A stretch of DNA of 64,000 bases from Cyathus striatus (GCA_025738555.1 JAOVFP010000019.1:2046001-2110000); one strand, 5' to 3'. Shown: positions 43,552 through 54,951, counted from the stretch's first letter. The notes: generated by a model from the sequence alone, not told the origin. Made by a program: numbers and translations.

Positions 43552-45648
43552 GTTTTGATACAGTTGACAACCATCAAGTGACAGTGAGACGACAATGTCA
43601 TCATTGGTAAGGTCAGCACGCTCATAGAGGTCAAGATACTCCGAGCCACAGAATATGTCATCATATATTTGATCTTCATTATTCTCAATCGCTTTCAGAA
43701 CTTCTTTTGTTTTGCTTTGTCGATATGCTAATGCAGAAGATCCTTCACGTGAGCGCCTAAGAGCCTGTAGTTGTGGAGCAAGCAGTATTGTATGAAATTG
43801 CTGCCGAGGTACTCGCTTTTCTCCATTGGAAAGCTGTAGCTTAAGTTGGTCATAGCGATGCTCTCCACAAATAGAGCAGATTTCAAGATCTTTGAAGGGG
43901 CCTGTGAATGCAAGACACGAATTTATGCACATGTCATCCACAACATAAACAACACCAGTGATCTCAGCAACGAGTTTCTTTACTGAATGATATGACAAGA
44001 GTGTGTCTTCAGGATGTCGTAATAAGAATGCTTTCCGAACATTATTATAAGTCTCTTCGGATGCATTTGTTATTGCAAGGAAGAGATCCAGAGCAAGACG
44101 AATATTTGGATCTGAAATATCATAAGATCCTTCAGATGGGTTACGAATATATGAGATGTAATCCTTGTCAAGATTTCCATTATCCAAAGTCGCGTCCTTA
44201 ATTTCTTTGATAAACTGTTGAGTAATCCTTATATTTTCGATGTTAGAAAGCACCTCTGTATCAATTTCTGGCTGATTTTCTTGAAATAGTAATTCATCCT
44301 GCTCATCTAGTGTCTGTGCCGCCTGTCTTGCAGCTTCTTCAGCAAGTTTAGCAGCTTCCGCAGCACGCACAGCAGCTTCTACAGCAGCAGCGGATCTCAA
44401 GATTTCTTCGTCTACTTCGCGTTGAAGATCTTCCAAACTCCCGGGATCAGGATCGTCATGATCATGTTCATCGTTGTCATCAATACCGTTATCCCCTTGA
44501 GGGACTTCAAGTTGTATCTCATCCGGTAACACATTGTCGACATTACTACCTTGGGGTGTGTCTTGTTCTGTATCATCGCATGGCATGGGTCTGTCAGTAT
44601 CGACATTATCACCATGGGGTACCTCTTGTTCGGTATCATCATGTAGCCTATCAAACATATTATCTTTGGCAGATTGAACTTGGTTTGAATCATTCGCGTT
44701 ACTCTGTATTACCATACAATTAAATAACATGGTTGTACTCGAAGCAACATTGCTTTAAACTAGTAGATACATACTGATATGCTCCCAGTCCGCTGCCTTT
44801 TCCGTCTCACTTTGTCACTATACATGGAAACAACAGGCGGTGGTGTCGAAGATCGTCCATGCTCTGCTTGCCATGAACTGAAGTTCTGAACAAGTTCTGG
44901 TGGTTGGATTTGCGGGCGATCACGGTGATTTCGTTTTGTCTGATAGCATACTTCGGCCCCACCACACGTTGTACAATAACAACGAGTCCTCGGTGCCATT
45001 TGAATTAATCGTTACTTGAGTGAGTAATACAAATAGTGTCCAGAGACGTTGATATGATAATGCAGTTCCCGGAGAAATGACAGATACTTCTGCAACGCAG
45101 ACAGAGATATTATTAAACTATAGGAAGAAAACATGAAATTAGCGATGCGACAATTGAGTGGTACCGTGCAGTGGAACTGACCAAAATTCCGGGCAAGAGA
45201 GACCAGTCAATAACAATACGACCACCAGACACAGGGATGAGAACACAGGTAAACAGACTTTATAGATTTCCGATAGCGTATAAAGCACGTAGACGTCAAA
45301 GAAAAGAGAGCAAAAAGAGAGGCACTTGAGAGAGCGACAGCAAGTTGCACAGTGACTGCCAGAGATTTTCTGTATAGGTTGATGTGAGACACGAGCACGA
45401 AGATGCGAGGGGAACTTGGGAAAGAAGTGTGCAAGTACTAGCAACGGCAAGCAAGAGGGAGATCAATGAGAAGGGCGACGAATTGACCAGCGTGGATGGT
45501 GTACATAATCGATCATCGATGCCGTGTACAACATGCCTGTGAACTCGAAGCTCAGAATTTCTCGGCTGCGCTCAGCGCTACTCAGAAAACTCAGTATTGC
45601 TATCTAATTGCTCGGATCATCTCAGACCTATTTTCACTGGGCCCTACC

Positions 45649-45727
45649 GCTTACTCTCTGTTATAATAAGCCATGGCAATGTATAGAAGGCAAGCATGTT
45701 AATTGCTTCGCCATCGACGTTATGGTA
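45649..45727 (-). tRNA. tRNA-like sequence 1 of array B, 3'-truncated
   Basis: Sister of 2295-2393. The minus strand keeps ACGTCGATGGCGAAGC, the anticodon stem CTTGC/GTAAG with a long loop, and the start of the T arm, where the sequence is cut by the end of the CACTA-like element. Confidence 0.35.
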
Positions 45728-45732
45728 TAGGT

Positions 45733-45842
45733 TACCGAATTGCAGACCTAATCTGCACAGCAACCAATTCGAACTTGCAAAGGAGAAGAGGAAGGGTGGG
45801 AGTCCGCCGGTGGATATTGATACTGATGGGACTGTGTTCTAG
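45733..45842 (+). pseudogene. URC4 last-exon fragment (tail 4)
   Basis: Best-preserved tail: codons for ELAKEKRKGG, PPVDIDTDGTVF and the stop TAG are contiguous, matching the end of intact URC4. Only this part of the gene is present. The CpGs of ccgccgg are kept. Confidence 0.7.
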
Positions 45843-45986
45843 CTTAATGGTAATGTACTTTTGTGTTGGATGGATTACAGAATTGAAATGTATAATGAGG
45901 ATGATGGTTCGTTGGCTTTTTTGTAAATGTGATCGAAAGTTCACTGGATGAGAATCACAAAATAACTAGCTAGGAAAACTTCGTCA

Positions 45987-46070
45987 TACGCCGGAGAGGA
46001 GTCGAACCCCTGTTCATAGTGAACTCATAAATTGGACACAGAAGGAAGGCACAGCTTCACCATCGGCGTA
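45987..46070 (-). tRNA. tRNA-like gene, array B, class II-type fold
   Basis: 84 nt. Acceptor TACGCCG pairs perfectly with CGGCGTA. GGTGAAGCTGTGCC can form a small D arm. A GTTCACTATGAAC hairpin sits where class II tRNAs (Leu, Ser) have a long variable arm. The T arm is AGGGGTTCGACTCCTCT. The anticodon arm does not form a convincing stem, so the identity is unknown and it may be dead. Confidence 0.45.
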
Positions 46071-46339
46071 TATGATATTAAAGCGGGGATTGTAGCTTCA
46101 ATAGGTTTCTTTATTTTCACAGTAGAGGGAGGGTGGAGCGCCGCCTGTGGTTTTTAGGCTAAAAGAAACTGCAATGGTTGAATATTGGTGTGTAAGGGTT
46201 TGTATGTTTATATGGAATATATGTATGTTTTTGTTTTTGTAAACGTCGATATTTACTGGAAGATTTGGAATATGATGTCATGAATGATATGAGCGTGATT
46301 TGACTTCTGCAAAAATTCTGGGGAGCATTTGATTTCATT

Positions 46340-46419
46340 ATACGCTTAAGGGGAGTCGAACTCTGGCTGCTTGCTATAATTACAGGTAAGGTATGATAAT
46401 CGCTTCACCATTGGCGTAT
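46340..46419 (-). tRNA. tRNA-like gene, array B, anticodon GTA possible
   Basis: 80 nt. Acceptor ATACGC/GCGTAT, D arm ATGGTGAAGCGATTATCAT, anticodon stem CTTAC/GCAAG (one mismatch) around CTGTAATTATA (anticodon GTA if a 4-nt insert is excluded), T arm AGAGTTCGACTCC. Sister of 3018-3097. Confidence 0.4.
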
Positions 46420-46461
46420 AATTTTATTTGGTTTATCTCTAATAAATATACTTCAGGTACT

Positions 46462-46603
46462 GCGTGGAACCAAACCCAAGTCTTTCACTCGCATAGATTC
46501 TGTAAGTGGCGATGTGTAATTGAGATCGCGAAATTTTGACAAAGGAGGAGAGGGAGGGTGGGGGCAGCCTGTTTGAAATTGATAATGGTGAACTGTATTC
46601 TAG
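46462..46603 (+). pseudogene. URC4 last-exon fragment (tail 5)
   Basis: accaaacccaagtctttcac, tctgtaagtggcgatgtgta and gagatcgcgaaa align with the last URC4 exon; it ends in actgtattctag. In-frame stops. Sister of 3143-3283. Confidence 0.55.
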
Positions 46604-46768
46604 TTTAACAGCGCGGGAGTGTACATTTATGCATTTATGTTTGTATGAAAGGTTGTTGAGAATGGTTGGATTCAATCGTTTTTTGTAAATGTCGATGTTG
46701 ACTAGAATATATGAACGATGTGAGCGTGATAAAAAATCGCTGAAAAATTTATCGAAATGTTCCGCCAT

Positions 46769-46839
46769 ATGCCGAAGGGGGCTCGAACCGTTTCCACATG
46801 CTGCAGAAGGCAAGCGTGAAACCGTTTCATCATCGGCAT
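46769..46839 (-). tRNA. tRNA-like gene, array B, short intronless form (anticodon near TCT)
   Basis: 71 nt with nearly all tRNA features: acceptor ATGCCGA/TCGGCAT, D arm with TGAAACGGTTTCA, anticodon stem CTTGC/GCATG (one mismatch) and loop CTTCTGCA, T arm AACGGTTCGAGCCCCCTT with the TTCGAGC loop. The eight-base anticodon loop and short variable region are abnormal. Sister of 3455-3526, which has lost CpGs. Confidence 0.45.
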
Positions 46840-47192
46840 TTTTAAAAATAAAGTGACGTAAGGTGTAAGTATCATTATTCGCCCATTCATTTTCCTCCGT
46901 TATTCACAAGTTATTCACAGACCTTGTAGCTATGTGGATACCACACTTCCATCCTCGGCCCATATTGGCCAACTTCTGACGGGGCAGTGCTGTTGCTAGT
47001 CCAACATGTGTATGTGTTCTCGTTTGGCAACATCCTCTCGGTCCGAGATGGTTCATGCTACCTCATCAACTCCCTCTCCGCAGAAAAACACAAACTGCGA
47101 CATTCCAATCAAAATCTACCCCACATCCAAATACTTACCCAAGCTCCCCATGGATTCTCCCTGACGGTCAATCACCACCTCCTCAACACACA

Positions 47193-47768
47193 ATGTCGCT
47201 CCTCCCCACGGGCCTCTCCGCCAAAGAAGAAGCAACCTGTTTGTACACTTCGATATCTCATAACAAGTGATAAGGTGGATGAGGTGGCGGAGTATTGTGT
47301 TACGTATATAAAGGTAAGGTATGATAATTTCGATAAGGTATGTCGTCACCCTTTCATAACTTATCCTATTCGTACTACCCATTCTCCATACTACTAGATA
47401 CTCCCGCATGGAAGATGACGACACCTAGACACCTCCTTCCTTCCAGGTATCCACACCTTCTTTTCTTCCTGGCCCTCCATAGACAAAACGGAACAAGCGA
47501 AACACCCACTAGATACTGCTGATCCATTCAGAGTCGACGCTACATTCTTTTCTTCACTTGATCCCTGGAAATCATATGCTAATGCTCGGATAAGGCGGAC
47601 AAGTTGAAATCCCTAACCCCAGATACGCTAGGTGAACATATGCGGGTTTCTGACTCGAGTCCGTTAGCAGGACACGAAGGCCGGGTAGGATTGTTACACA
47701 AGGTGGGTGAGGCGTTGGAAGAGAGGGGGGATTTGTACATTGGTGGGAAGCCTGGTGGTCTTATCAGT
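47193..47768 (+). pseudogene. URC4 decayed copy B
   Basis: Starts MSLLPTGLSAKEEA; exon 1 ends with VAEYCVTYIKVRYDNFDK. Exon 2 begins LPHGR-type sequence and EQAK but is joined by an internal deletion to DPFRVDATFFSSL. Exon 3 encodes EKLKSL-type sequence through GRVGLLHKVGEALEER and ends at a GTACGT donor. Several frame breaks; exons 4-7 absent. It lies upstream of the unnamed family gene at 48715, as in the intact module. Confidence 0.75.
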
Positions 47769-48639
47769 ACGTTGTCAATCTTATATTTTTTCGTCTTGTG
47801 TTTTCGTTTCTTGCCTACTGCGATTATATACCATATATTGCTTTCGATCCGACGATATTAGCTATGCCCATCTTTCACCTTTTCGCTATTCGTGCATTCT
47901 ATTTCTGCCTCGTGTATATGTTCTATCTTCATCGTTACATTTTATTCATTCGTGTACATTTTCTTGTTTATCTATCCCTCTTCCGACTATCCAATTACTC
48001 CCTACCTTCGACTTCGTCATCACATTCCTCTGCCACTTACCCTCCTGTTCCGCTTGTCTTTCTTTCGTGACACGTACTTTGAATTTCTCACAACGCATGT
48101 CCACCACTCCCGTGCTGCCGACTCGCGTTCATATGCCAGGACGTCACCACCACTCAGCACCGAAATACAACGAAGAGCCGTGTACACTCCAACGCTTCTT
48201 ATCAGATGTTCAAGCTACATGCACAACTCGGGACTCTACCTCGACCCAGACCACATAAGATGGACACTACACGAAATGTTTGCTACATGTCATAGTATAC
48301 CCACCAATATAATTCATTTTTCGACATCTATTTGTAAACTGTCGGAATCCCTTATAGATGTGATAGATGGGTCTCTACCCATCGCTTGATGCAATGTATC
48401 ACTACTGAGATTTGATCGTTAGCTATGCCGATATATATAGATCTACCACATGCCGAGTGGTATCTATGTTGATATATGAAAAGGGGACTTTCCCACCCGA
48501 GATACACCTGCCATGTGAGCTATGCAGACCTAAACCACCATGTTCGTGCCTCTTGATATAGGTGCTGTGTAACATTAGTGATTGCTTGACTAGCATATCT
48601 GACCCCCGAATTAATTATATCGTGATGCTGTTTAACGCC

Positions 48640-48714
48640 CAGGTGGTATATAAGTATGTAGCTTCTTTATCGACCCCTGCATCACATTTCACACATACCT
48701 CCAAATGTCTCGTA
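48640..48714 (+). promoter_or_regulatory. Core promoter of the unnamed family gene, copy 4
   Basis: taacgcccaggtggtatataagtat.. with TATATAA about 65 bp before the ATG. The same arrangement (taacgcccaggcagaatataa, then gcttctttat) precedes the copy at 62424, so promoter and gene were duplicated together. Confidence 0.6.
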
Positions 48715-50266
48715 AGTGCCGACTAAATCTTTAACATTTATCCCGTCGTAAAACCCCTTCACAGATGTAGGTGTAGGTAATACTGCTGTTTCTCCATGAC
48801 TTCCAGGCTGGTATAATGCCAATCAAGAAATGCCGGTGCAGGAGGCTTTCACTCCAAGGCTGGTCCAACAAGGGTATTCGGTTTCATCACTACACTATGC
48901 TAAAAATTCTCATTATATAAACAGAACAGCAAGCACTCTAGCTGGATCAAGCGGATTCACTATCACTGGCGGACAATTTATCACCGTGGCCGGGGACCTA
49001 CTTCAACAACAGGCTGGTAGGTATTCTTACGATGTCCATTCATGAACAGCTTATACATACTAGATCCTGCTAGATCCTACACCATCTAATTTTATGTCTT
49101 CAGTTGTAAATATAATTCACTTCAGTAACTGTGCATGTACTAACACAAACCCATGAGTCAACCCCAGTGACGAGACCTAAAATTCAGGTATTAGAAGAGA
49201 AGAAAAATGAATTATATGCTCGCCTTTTATGGTTAAAAGGACTTGGATTCCCGTTGTGGTTTCCAAGCCCTGCTACAAATCTTCCTGAGGAGTACGTGGA
49301 GAGTGGAATTAAAATTGGAGACGTTGGCATTATCAATTCGACGGGAGATTTTGACTTTCTCTTTAATATTTGTCTTCCGGCAAATCATCCTGTCAATGCA
49401 AATCGTGTCCCGAATGGATTTCAGCCACTACCAATGCCAGATCCAGTGGATATCAAATCGGAAATGGAGCATTATCAAGGCACATTTTAATGAGCAGGGC
49501 TATGCAGGGTAACACAGGGACTCTAAAAATGCATCCGTAAGCGGACTTCTTCCTATAGTTGAGTAACAACGATTTAACGAGTTACAGATTGAGAGTGGCA
49601 TGTGAATATAACTTCAAGTGTGCAAGTCATGAAGGTGCAATTCTCATCTTACCTGAAGGTTCACACAGAGAGGACCTCCATGCTATAGGTTCATTCCAAG
49701 CCTATGCAAGTTGAAACGGTGAACGTTGGTATCACTACGCAAACAGGGTTAGACTCAGGGGAGCAGTAAATGGATCGTTGCATTTAGTCACTGGACAGAA
49801 CAAGAGTAAAGCCTGGGCACTGGAAGCATTCGCACAAGGTAGCCCTACAAGTTCAGAATTTGTCGACTCCCAGTTCCATGCATCTACTGAGTGGTGCGAT
49901 ACCACTACTTACACCTATCATTGGATGCAATCGGGCCCTGCGCAAGTGAAATACGGACCAAATCCTGTGGCTAAAGTGGCAAATCAAGAGCTCTTTACAC
50001 TGAGCCATGTGTTCCGTACGGAATCCATATGGATCTGTGCGGATTCCGAAGATTCTGTACAGAATCCATGCAAATTCTGTAATTTGTAAATTAGCTGGGA
50101 CTTCACTTTAAATTAGTAATTATTCTGCATGGATTCCTTATGGAATCTGTACGGACTGGTAAATTCCGTACGGAATATGCAGAACTCCATAACAAAGACT
50201 TACACGGAATCCATACAGACCTCTTATGTAATCTGTAATTATAATATGTACTTAGTAAAATAACAT

Positions 50267-50350
50267 ACCATAGCGTGAATTGAACCCTTAGCTTCCCATT
50301 GCTTTGTCAGCAAACATATGGCGCACTAAACCAGCTGAGCCAATGCGGCC
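50267..50350 (-). repeat. tRNA-derived sequence (SINE-like head)
   Basis: The minus strand reads TGGCTCAGCTGGTTTAGTGC, a near-perfect A box, and GGGTTCAATTC, a B box, about 50 nt apart, with a short intron-like stretch between. Acceptor strands do not pair well. It is not related to the tRNA-like arrays A-C. Confidence 0.55.
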
Positions 50351-50730
50351 TTTAGACATAACCACTGGCTATGTCACACGTCATCACTGTCACCGCCGTG
50401 CTTCCCACTGTCAATACAGCCTTTCTCACCATCGTCACTCTCCACCCTCACCGTTGTCACCCTCCATTCCCACTACTTGGGCCCCCTCTTCCACTCTTCA
50501 CCCTCGCTCATTGCTTCAATCACGCACAGGTCCCCTCTTTCATCAACATGCTTCACGCTCTTCGCTTCGATCAATGCTGCTATCAATGCAGCTGCTCATC
50601 AATGTTTGCCGTTGTCTCGCTCACTGGGTCTTGGGGTACTGCCACATCGGATCTGGCTGGGGTTAGTTATAACAGGTACATTCTATATTCATTATTTTTC
50701 TATGTCTACTGTCCCCCATGCCTTCCCCCT

Positions 50731-51657
50731 CCACCTTGTCTCACAAGTGATGAGGTGTTACGTCTCCTCCCCACTCTCGCACCTCATCTGGCAAGCGACT
50801 GAGGTGCTGTTCCGCACCTTGCCCCTCCACCTCGTCTCGCAAGTGACGAGGTGTTATGTCTCCTCCCCACCCCCGCACCTCGTCTTGCAAACGACGAGGT
50901 GCCATTCTGCGCCTGCCCCCTGCACCTCGTCAGGCAAACGACGAGGTGCCATTCTGCCTTCCCCCTCCACCTCGTCTGGCAAGTGATAAGGTGCATCTCT
51001 CCACCTCCGCCCTGCACCTCGTCTCGCAAATGATGAGGTGCCGTTCCTCCCCCCCTCCCCTGCACCTCGTCTCGCAACTGACGAGGTGCATCTCTTCACC
51101 TCCGCCCCACACCTTGTCTCGCAACTGACAAGGTGCGTCCCTCTCCTCTGCCCCACACCTTGTCTCGCAAGTGATGAGGTGCATCTTCTCTCCTCCACCT
51201 GCACCTCATCCCGCAAGTGATGAGGTGCCATTTATCCTCCCCCCTGCACCTCGTCAGGCAAACAATGAGGTGCCGTTCTGCCTTCCCCCTCCACCTCGTC
51301 TGGCAAGTGACGAGGTGCATCTCTCCACCTCTGCCCTGCACCTTGTCTTGCAAACGACGAGGTACCATTCCTCCCCCCCTCCCCTGCACCTTGTCTCGCA
51401 ACTGACGAGGTGCATCTCTTCACCTCCACCCCACACCTCGTCTCGCAACTGATGAGGTGCGTCTTCTCTCCTCCACCCGCACCTCGTCCCACAAGTGACA
51501 AGGTGCATCCCTCTCCTCTGCCCTGCACCTCGTCTCGCAAGTGGCGAGGTGCCTTCCCTCTCCCCTCCCCACTGCACCTCGTCTCACAAATGATGAGGTG
51601 CCGTTCCCCCTCCTCCCCCTCTTCCCCTGCCTCCTCGTCTCGCAAGTGACAAGGAAG
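50731..51657. repeat. Array of about 20 regularly spaced hairpins, period about 47 bp
   Basis: Each unit is a 28-nt dyad, GCACCTCGTC-tcgcaagt-GACGAGGTGC or a close variant, separated by 18-20 nt of C/T-rich sequence (for example cattctgccttccccct). Unit starts are near 50731, 50779, 50827, 50874, 50922, 50967, 51014, 51062, 51109, 51155, 51201, 51246, 51291, 51338, 51386, 51433, 51479, 51526, 51574 and 51632. Compensatory changes occur (cacctTGTC with GACAaggtg). Open frames on both strands through it are artefacts of the repeat. The spacers are degenerate copies of each other, so it is not a CRISPR array. Confidence 0.9.
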
Positions 51658-51679
51658 AGCATCATCCCCCCCTCCTCCA

Positions 51680-51975
51680 CCTCCTCAGGGAGGAGAGGGG
51701 AGAGCGAAGGAAGGGAAGGGGATAGCAAGTGGAGAGGAGGGGATAGTGTGGGGAGGGGATAGCGTGAGGAGGGGACAGCAAGGGGAGGGGACAGCAAGGG
51801 GAGGGGACAGCAAGGGGAGGGGACAGCAAGGGGAGGGGAGAGCAACAGGAGAGGATGGGAGAGGAAGAGAGAGTGGGGAGAGGACAGCGAGGGGAGAGGA
51901 CAGTGAGGAGAGATGATAGTGAGGGGAGATGACAGCGAGGGGAGGGGAAGGGATAACGAGCGGAGGGGGTGGCGA
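51680..51975. repeat. G-rich minisatellite, 18-bp unit ggggaggggacagcaa
   Basis: Runs of GGGGAGGGGA repeated about 12 times on the plus strand; at least four G4 runs fall within any 40 bp of the centre, so G-quadruplex formation is possible. Confidence 0.75.
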
Positions 51976-52358
51976 CGGTGTCGCCATTTCACACTGCATC
52001 GCGATCTTGCTGCCATCCATGTACCCCATCATCACCCCCCCCCTTCAACGCCCTCTCCCCTTATTGTGTGCTGCCGCCTGCATACACACATCGTTGCCCC
52101 CCCTTCAGCGCTCCCTTTACCTATTGTTACCTGTAATTATTATACAGTAGACTACATTACTAATTAGAGTAGAAATCATGTACTGTAAATACTAGAACAA
52201 TACATAAATTTATAATAATCAGTGAGATGTGTGTGCTACAGTGAGAATGACAGAAACTACTTAAATAAATTGATCTCATGCTCAACCTTGTAATTGCTTA
52301 TAGTACATTACTGCATGTTTGTTATCGCATATGCTGTCATGTATGAATAGATTGCCAG

Positions 52359-52452
52359 AAGGCGATCTCACATTGAAATGTATTTTGAGATCGGATCTTG
52401 CATTCAAATGTATTTTGAGATCAGATCTCACATTCAAATGTATTTCACGATC
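52359..52452. repeat. Three tandem 37-bp units with GATCTCA..TGAGATC dyads
   Basis: gatctcacattgaaatgtat, tttgagatcggatcttgcat and so on. Each unit has inverted ends that could pair. It lies about 200 bp upstream of the first gene of the element. Confidence 0.75.
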
Positions 52453-52664
52453 ACACACAGTAAACTTTCCCTTATACTATTTATAGATTAGCTGTGAAAT
52501 CATGATGTCACATACTCAGGAATAAAAATAAATGGTGTGAACATTCTATTGCCTTTAAATCTCCACATGCCTCATTCCTCTTTCTCTCCTTTACCACTAT
52601 CATCACCACTCATCCACCCACATCCACTCAGATCAGAGCTTATCACAACTCACTACAACATACC

Positions 52665-54951
52665 ATGCCTCCTTGCAGATCTACTAGGAACAAATCCATC
52701 AACATTAATGCCACTACAACCAGTGGCAATACTGACAATCCACCAGAACCTTCAAATACTCGCAAGTGCACTGTCTCTTCCACTGAAGGTACTACTCAAC
52801 CTGCTAAAAAGACGGGCAAAAAGGAGAGTACTGTAGAAGAAGAATCTGAGGGAAACAGTGCTAAGAAGAGGAAAGGAAAGAAGGGAAGAGGACGGTATGT
52901 AATAATTCATTTATAAAATCGCATTTTAATCATTTTAAATTTTCTTTTCAGTAAATCTGCAACACAGCATATTGCTGAAGATGCTAGTGCCAGCTCACCA
53001 GTTAAGTTGACAAGGGCTGAACAAAATATCATTGATGATGGCACCTCTGTTGCCCCTCCTAAGCGAATTTGCAATGCAGTTGTGAGTTTGCTTCCTGCTA
53101 GCCAGGCTCCAGTTGCTACTAGTGGTTGTGTCTGTCACTCTGAGGTACTTGATAATGAAAGTACAGAAAGTGAGAATGCAAATGAAGATACTAGTGCTGG
53201 TGAAAATGCCAGTAATAATCCCTCTGATGATAGTGGCAGTGAAATTGAAGAAGTTAGCTCTAAGCACAACAAGAGCAATGAGGATACTGGTAATCAGACC
53301 AGTAAGGACACTCACAACAAAGACAGTGAGGATACTGGTAATCAGACTAGCAAAGATACTCGCAACAAGAGCAATGAGGATACTGGTAATCAGACCAGCA
53401 AAGATACTCACAACAAGAGCAATGAGGATACTGGTGACCAGACCAGCAAAGATACTTGCAACAAGAGCAATGAGGATACTGGTGACCAGACCAGCAAGGA
53501 TGCTCACAACAAGAGCAGTGAGAATACTGGTAATCAGACCAGTAAGGATACTCAGAAGGATGTGCCCAATATTGAAAGTCTAAGTGAGCATGAAAATACA
53601 GATAACTATATAAGTGATGTTCACATGGCATCTCCACCAAAGAAAGAGACTTACAATCTACAAGGATCCTCTTGTGTAACTGGTAAGTATCTTATTTCTC
53701 TAATATATAATAAAAAATAACAAGCTATTTAGGTGGATTTATGTGCCATCATGCACAGGGTAATGTCTATAACAGTGCTGACTTTCTTGAAATTGAGAAG
53801 CAGTCAACATATCTAGAACATGTCAAAGGAATTATATACCTTTACATTTCAAAGCTAGATCCAACAGATTTGAAAGTTATAAACATGAACTCAATGACTT
53901 TTATTAAGATCCCTATTTCAGTAAACTCAATGGAACCTGTTATGAAAGGACTAGCAAAGAAATATAATCCTATTGCTGATTCTAATCAGTGGTTTTATAT
54001 TGTTGATAATGACAGCCCACATTGGCGTCTTTTGGGTAACTTTGAATGTGCCATTGAGGAAAATGAGGAATTTACATGGATTCAGCAAGGAAATTATGTT
54101 ATACATGTATTATGTGTAAGTGTTATTTTTATGTATCTTTACAGCTCCAAACTCAACTATACAAATAGTCTTCTTTTCGTCCTTCAGGTCAAGAAGAGTC
54201 AACACTAATTGCAGTTCAGTCTCGCTCTGCGTCTCTTTCTACTCGCAATCAATCTGTATCAATGGCTCCATCTGCTGTAACAGAAGCTGCTGCTGAGCCT
54301 CAAGTAATTGCTGCTCATCTTGGTGTCAGTGCAGATGAACTTAGCTGCACTTTTGAGGATGGAATTAGAGGCCAATATAAGAAGTACTTGCTGGCTCTTA
54401 AGTATCTTGATATATATAACTCAATGGCAAGGAACAACCAATGGCAAGGAAAAGCACTAAGAAAGAAGGAAATTGTTGATATTTTCCTGTCCTATTCATA
54501 CTTTCAGTCCAACCACTCAAAGCTTTTTACAAAGCTATCAAATTATCCTCATTTAATGAAATGGGTGGAGGGAAAAGATGATGCTCCATCTGACATGGAA
54601 GCATGGGGATATGAAAAGACCCAAAAATATACATTTGAGGACCTTAAGACATTTTATGAGAATGGAGGGACACTTGATCCTGACAGAGCAGTAAGAAAGA
54701 AAGTAAAGGGAAAGGGAAAGGGAAAGGGAAAAGTTAAAAGTAAACAGGGGGAGTCAGATGATGAGGATGAGGATGAGGATGAGGATGAGGATGAGGATGA
54801 GAATGATGAGGAGGAAATGGAGAAGAATAAGAATAAGAATAATAAGGGAAAGAACAAGCAAATGGAGAAAGGAAAGGATAAAGGGAAGGGTAAAGGTAAA
54901 GGAAAGGATAAGGAAGTTAAGAAGGCTTCTAAGAAGAAAGCTAAAGAGTAA
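52665..54951 (+). CDS. First gene of the KDZ-type element: 701-aa repeat protein, intact
   Basis: Four exons join in phase: 52665-52894, 52952-53682, 53733-54113, 54188-54951. Introns are 57, 50 and 74 nt; the last donor reads GTGTAAG, and the alternative splits hit a stop. N-terminus basic (KKTGKK, KKRKGKKGRGR). Residues 190-290 are a 16-residue tandem repeat of the type NKSNEDTGNQTSKDT. A globular part follows: NVYNSADFLEIEKQSTYLEH, FIKIPISVNSMEPVMKGLAK, YIVDNDSPHWRLLGNFE. The last exon has LGVSADELSCTFEDGIRGQY, WQGKALRKKEIVDIFLSYSY, YPHLMKWVEGKDDAPSD, then a highly charged Lys/Gly and Asp/Glu tail. No catalytic motif. Likely a DNA- or chromatin-binding partner of the transposase (inference). 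Confidence 0.75.
53260..53560. repeat. 48-bp coding minisatellite, six to seven copies
   Basis: Units of aacaagagcaatgaggatac, tggtaatcagaccagcaaag, atactcac; the period is a multiple of three, so copy number can vary without breaking the protein. Confidence 0.9.

Larger units (their letters stand above)
37073..44999 (-). pseudogene. Tnp2 (En/Spm, CACTA-like) transposase, split by a nested element
   Basis: Exon 1 44999-44775 (MAPRTRCYCTTCGG, Cys cluster, basic RRKRQR), a 71-nt intron, then a single coding exon 44703-43552 continuing at 38992-37073. Tnp2 blocks: SYHSVKKLVAEITG, CINSCLAFTGPFKDL, CSICGEHRYD, QLQALRRSREGSSALAYR, FCGSEYLDLYER, VVSLSLDGCQLYQNKASDT, KKSVLPGCFIPGPRKPKN, GQVGHHGARACRLRCMM. 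After the insert and one copy of its 10-bp target duplication are removed, the frame is open for about 1098 aa with no other lesion. The D in LSLDGCQ is a likely catalytic residue and lies directly beside the insertion point. Confidence 0.85.
34013..45625 (-). mobile_element. CACTA-like (Tnp2) DNA transposon, three genes
   Basis: Three minus-strand genes lie head to tail: Tnp2 transposase, an NLS-bearing companion, and a Pro/Ser/Ala-rich protein. Both outer ends carry repeated CTGAG motifs in inverted orientation: ctgagtactaccgag and atctgagc on the left, the complement ctgagatgatccgagc and further ctgag copies on the right. These probably mark subterminal regions. Exact ends and target duplication could not be fixed. 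Flanks are a DUF6533-like gene (left) and array B (right). Confidence 0.6.

Noticed and set aside
50731..51657. CRISPR array
   Set aside because: Regular spacing and palindromic units suggest one at first sight, but the spacers are degenerate copies of one another, the host is a fungus, no cas genes are present, and the array lies inside a eukaryotic DNA transposon.
50784..52035. Many overlapping open frames rich in Cys, Arg, Ser and Pro on both strands
   Set aside because: They arise from the hairpin array and the G-rich minisatellite; every frame is open because the repeat lacks stop codons.
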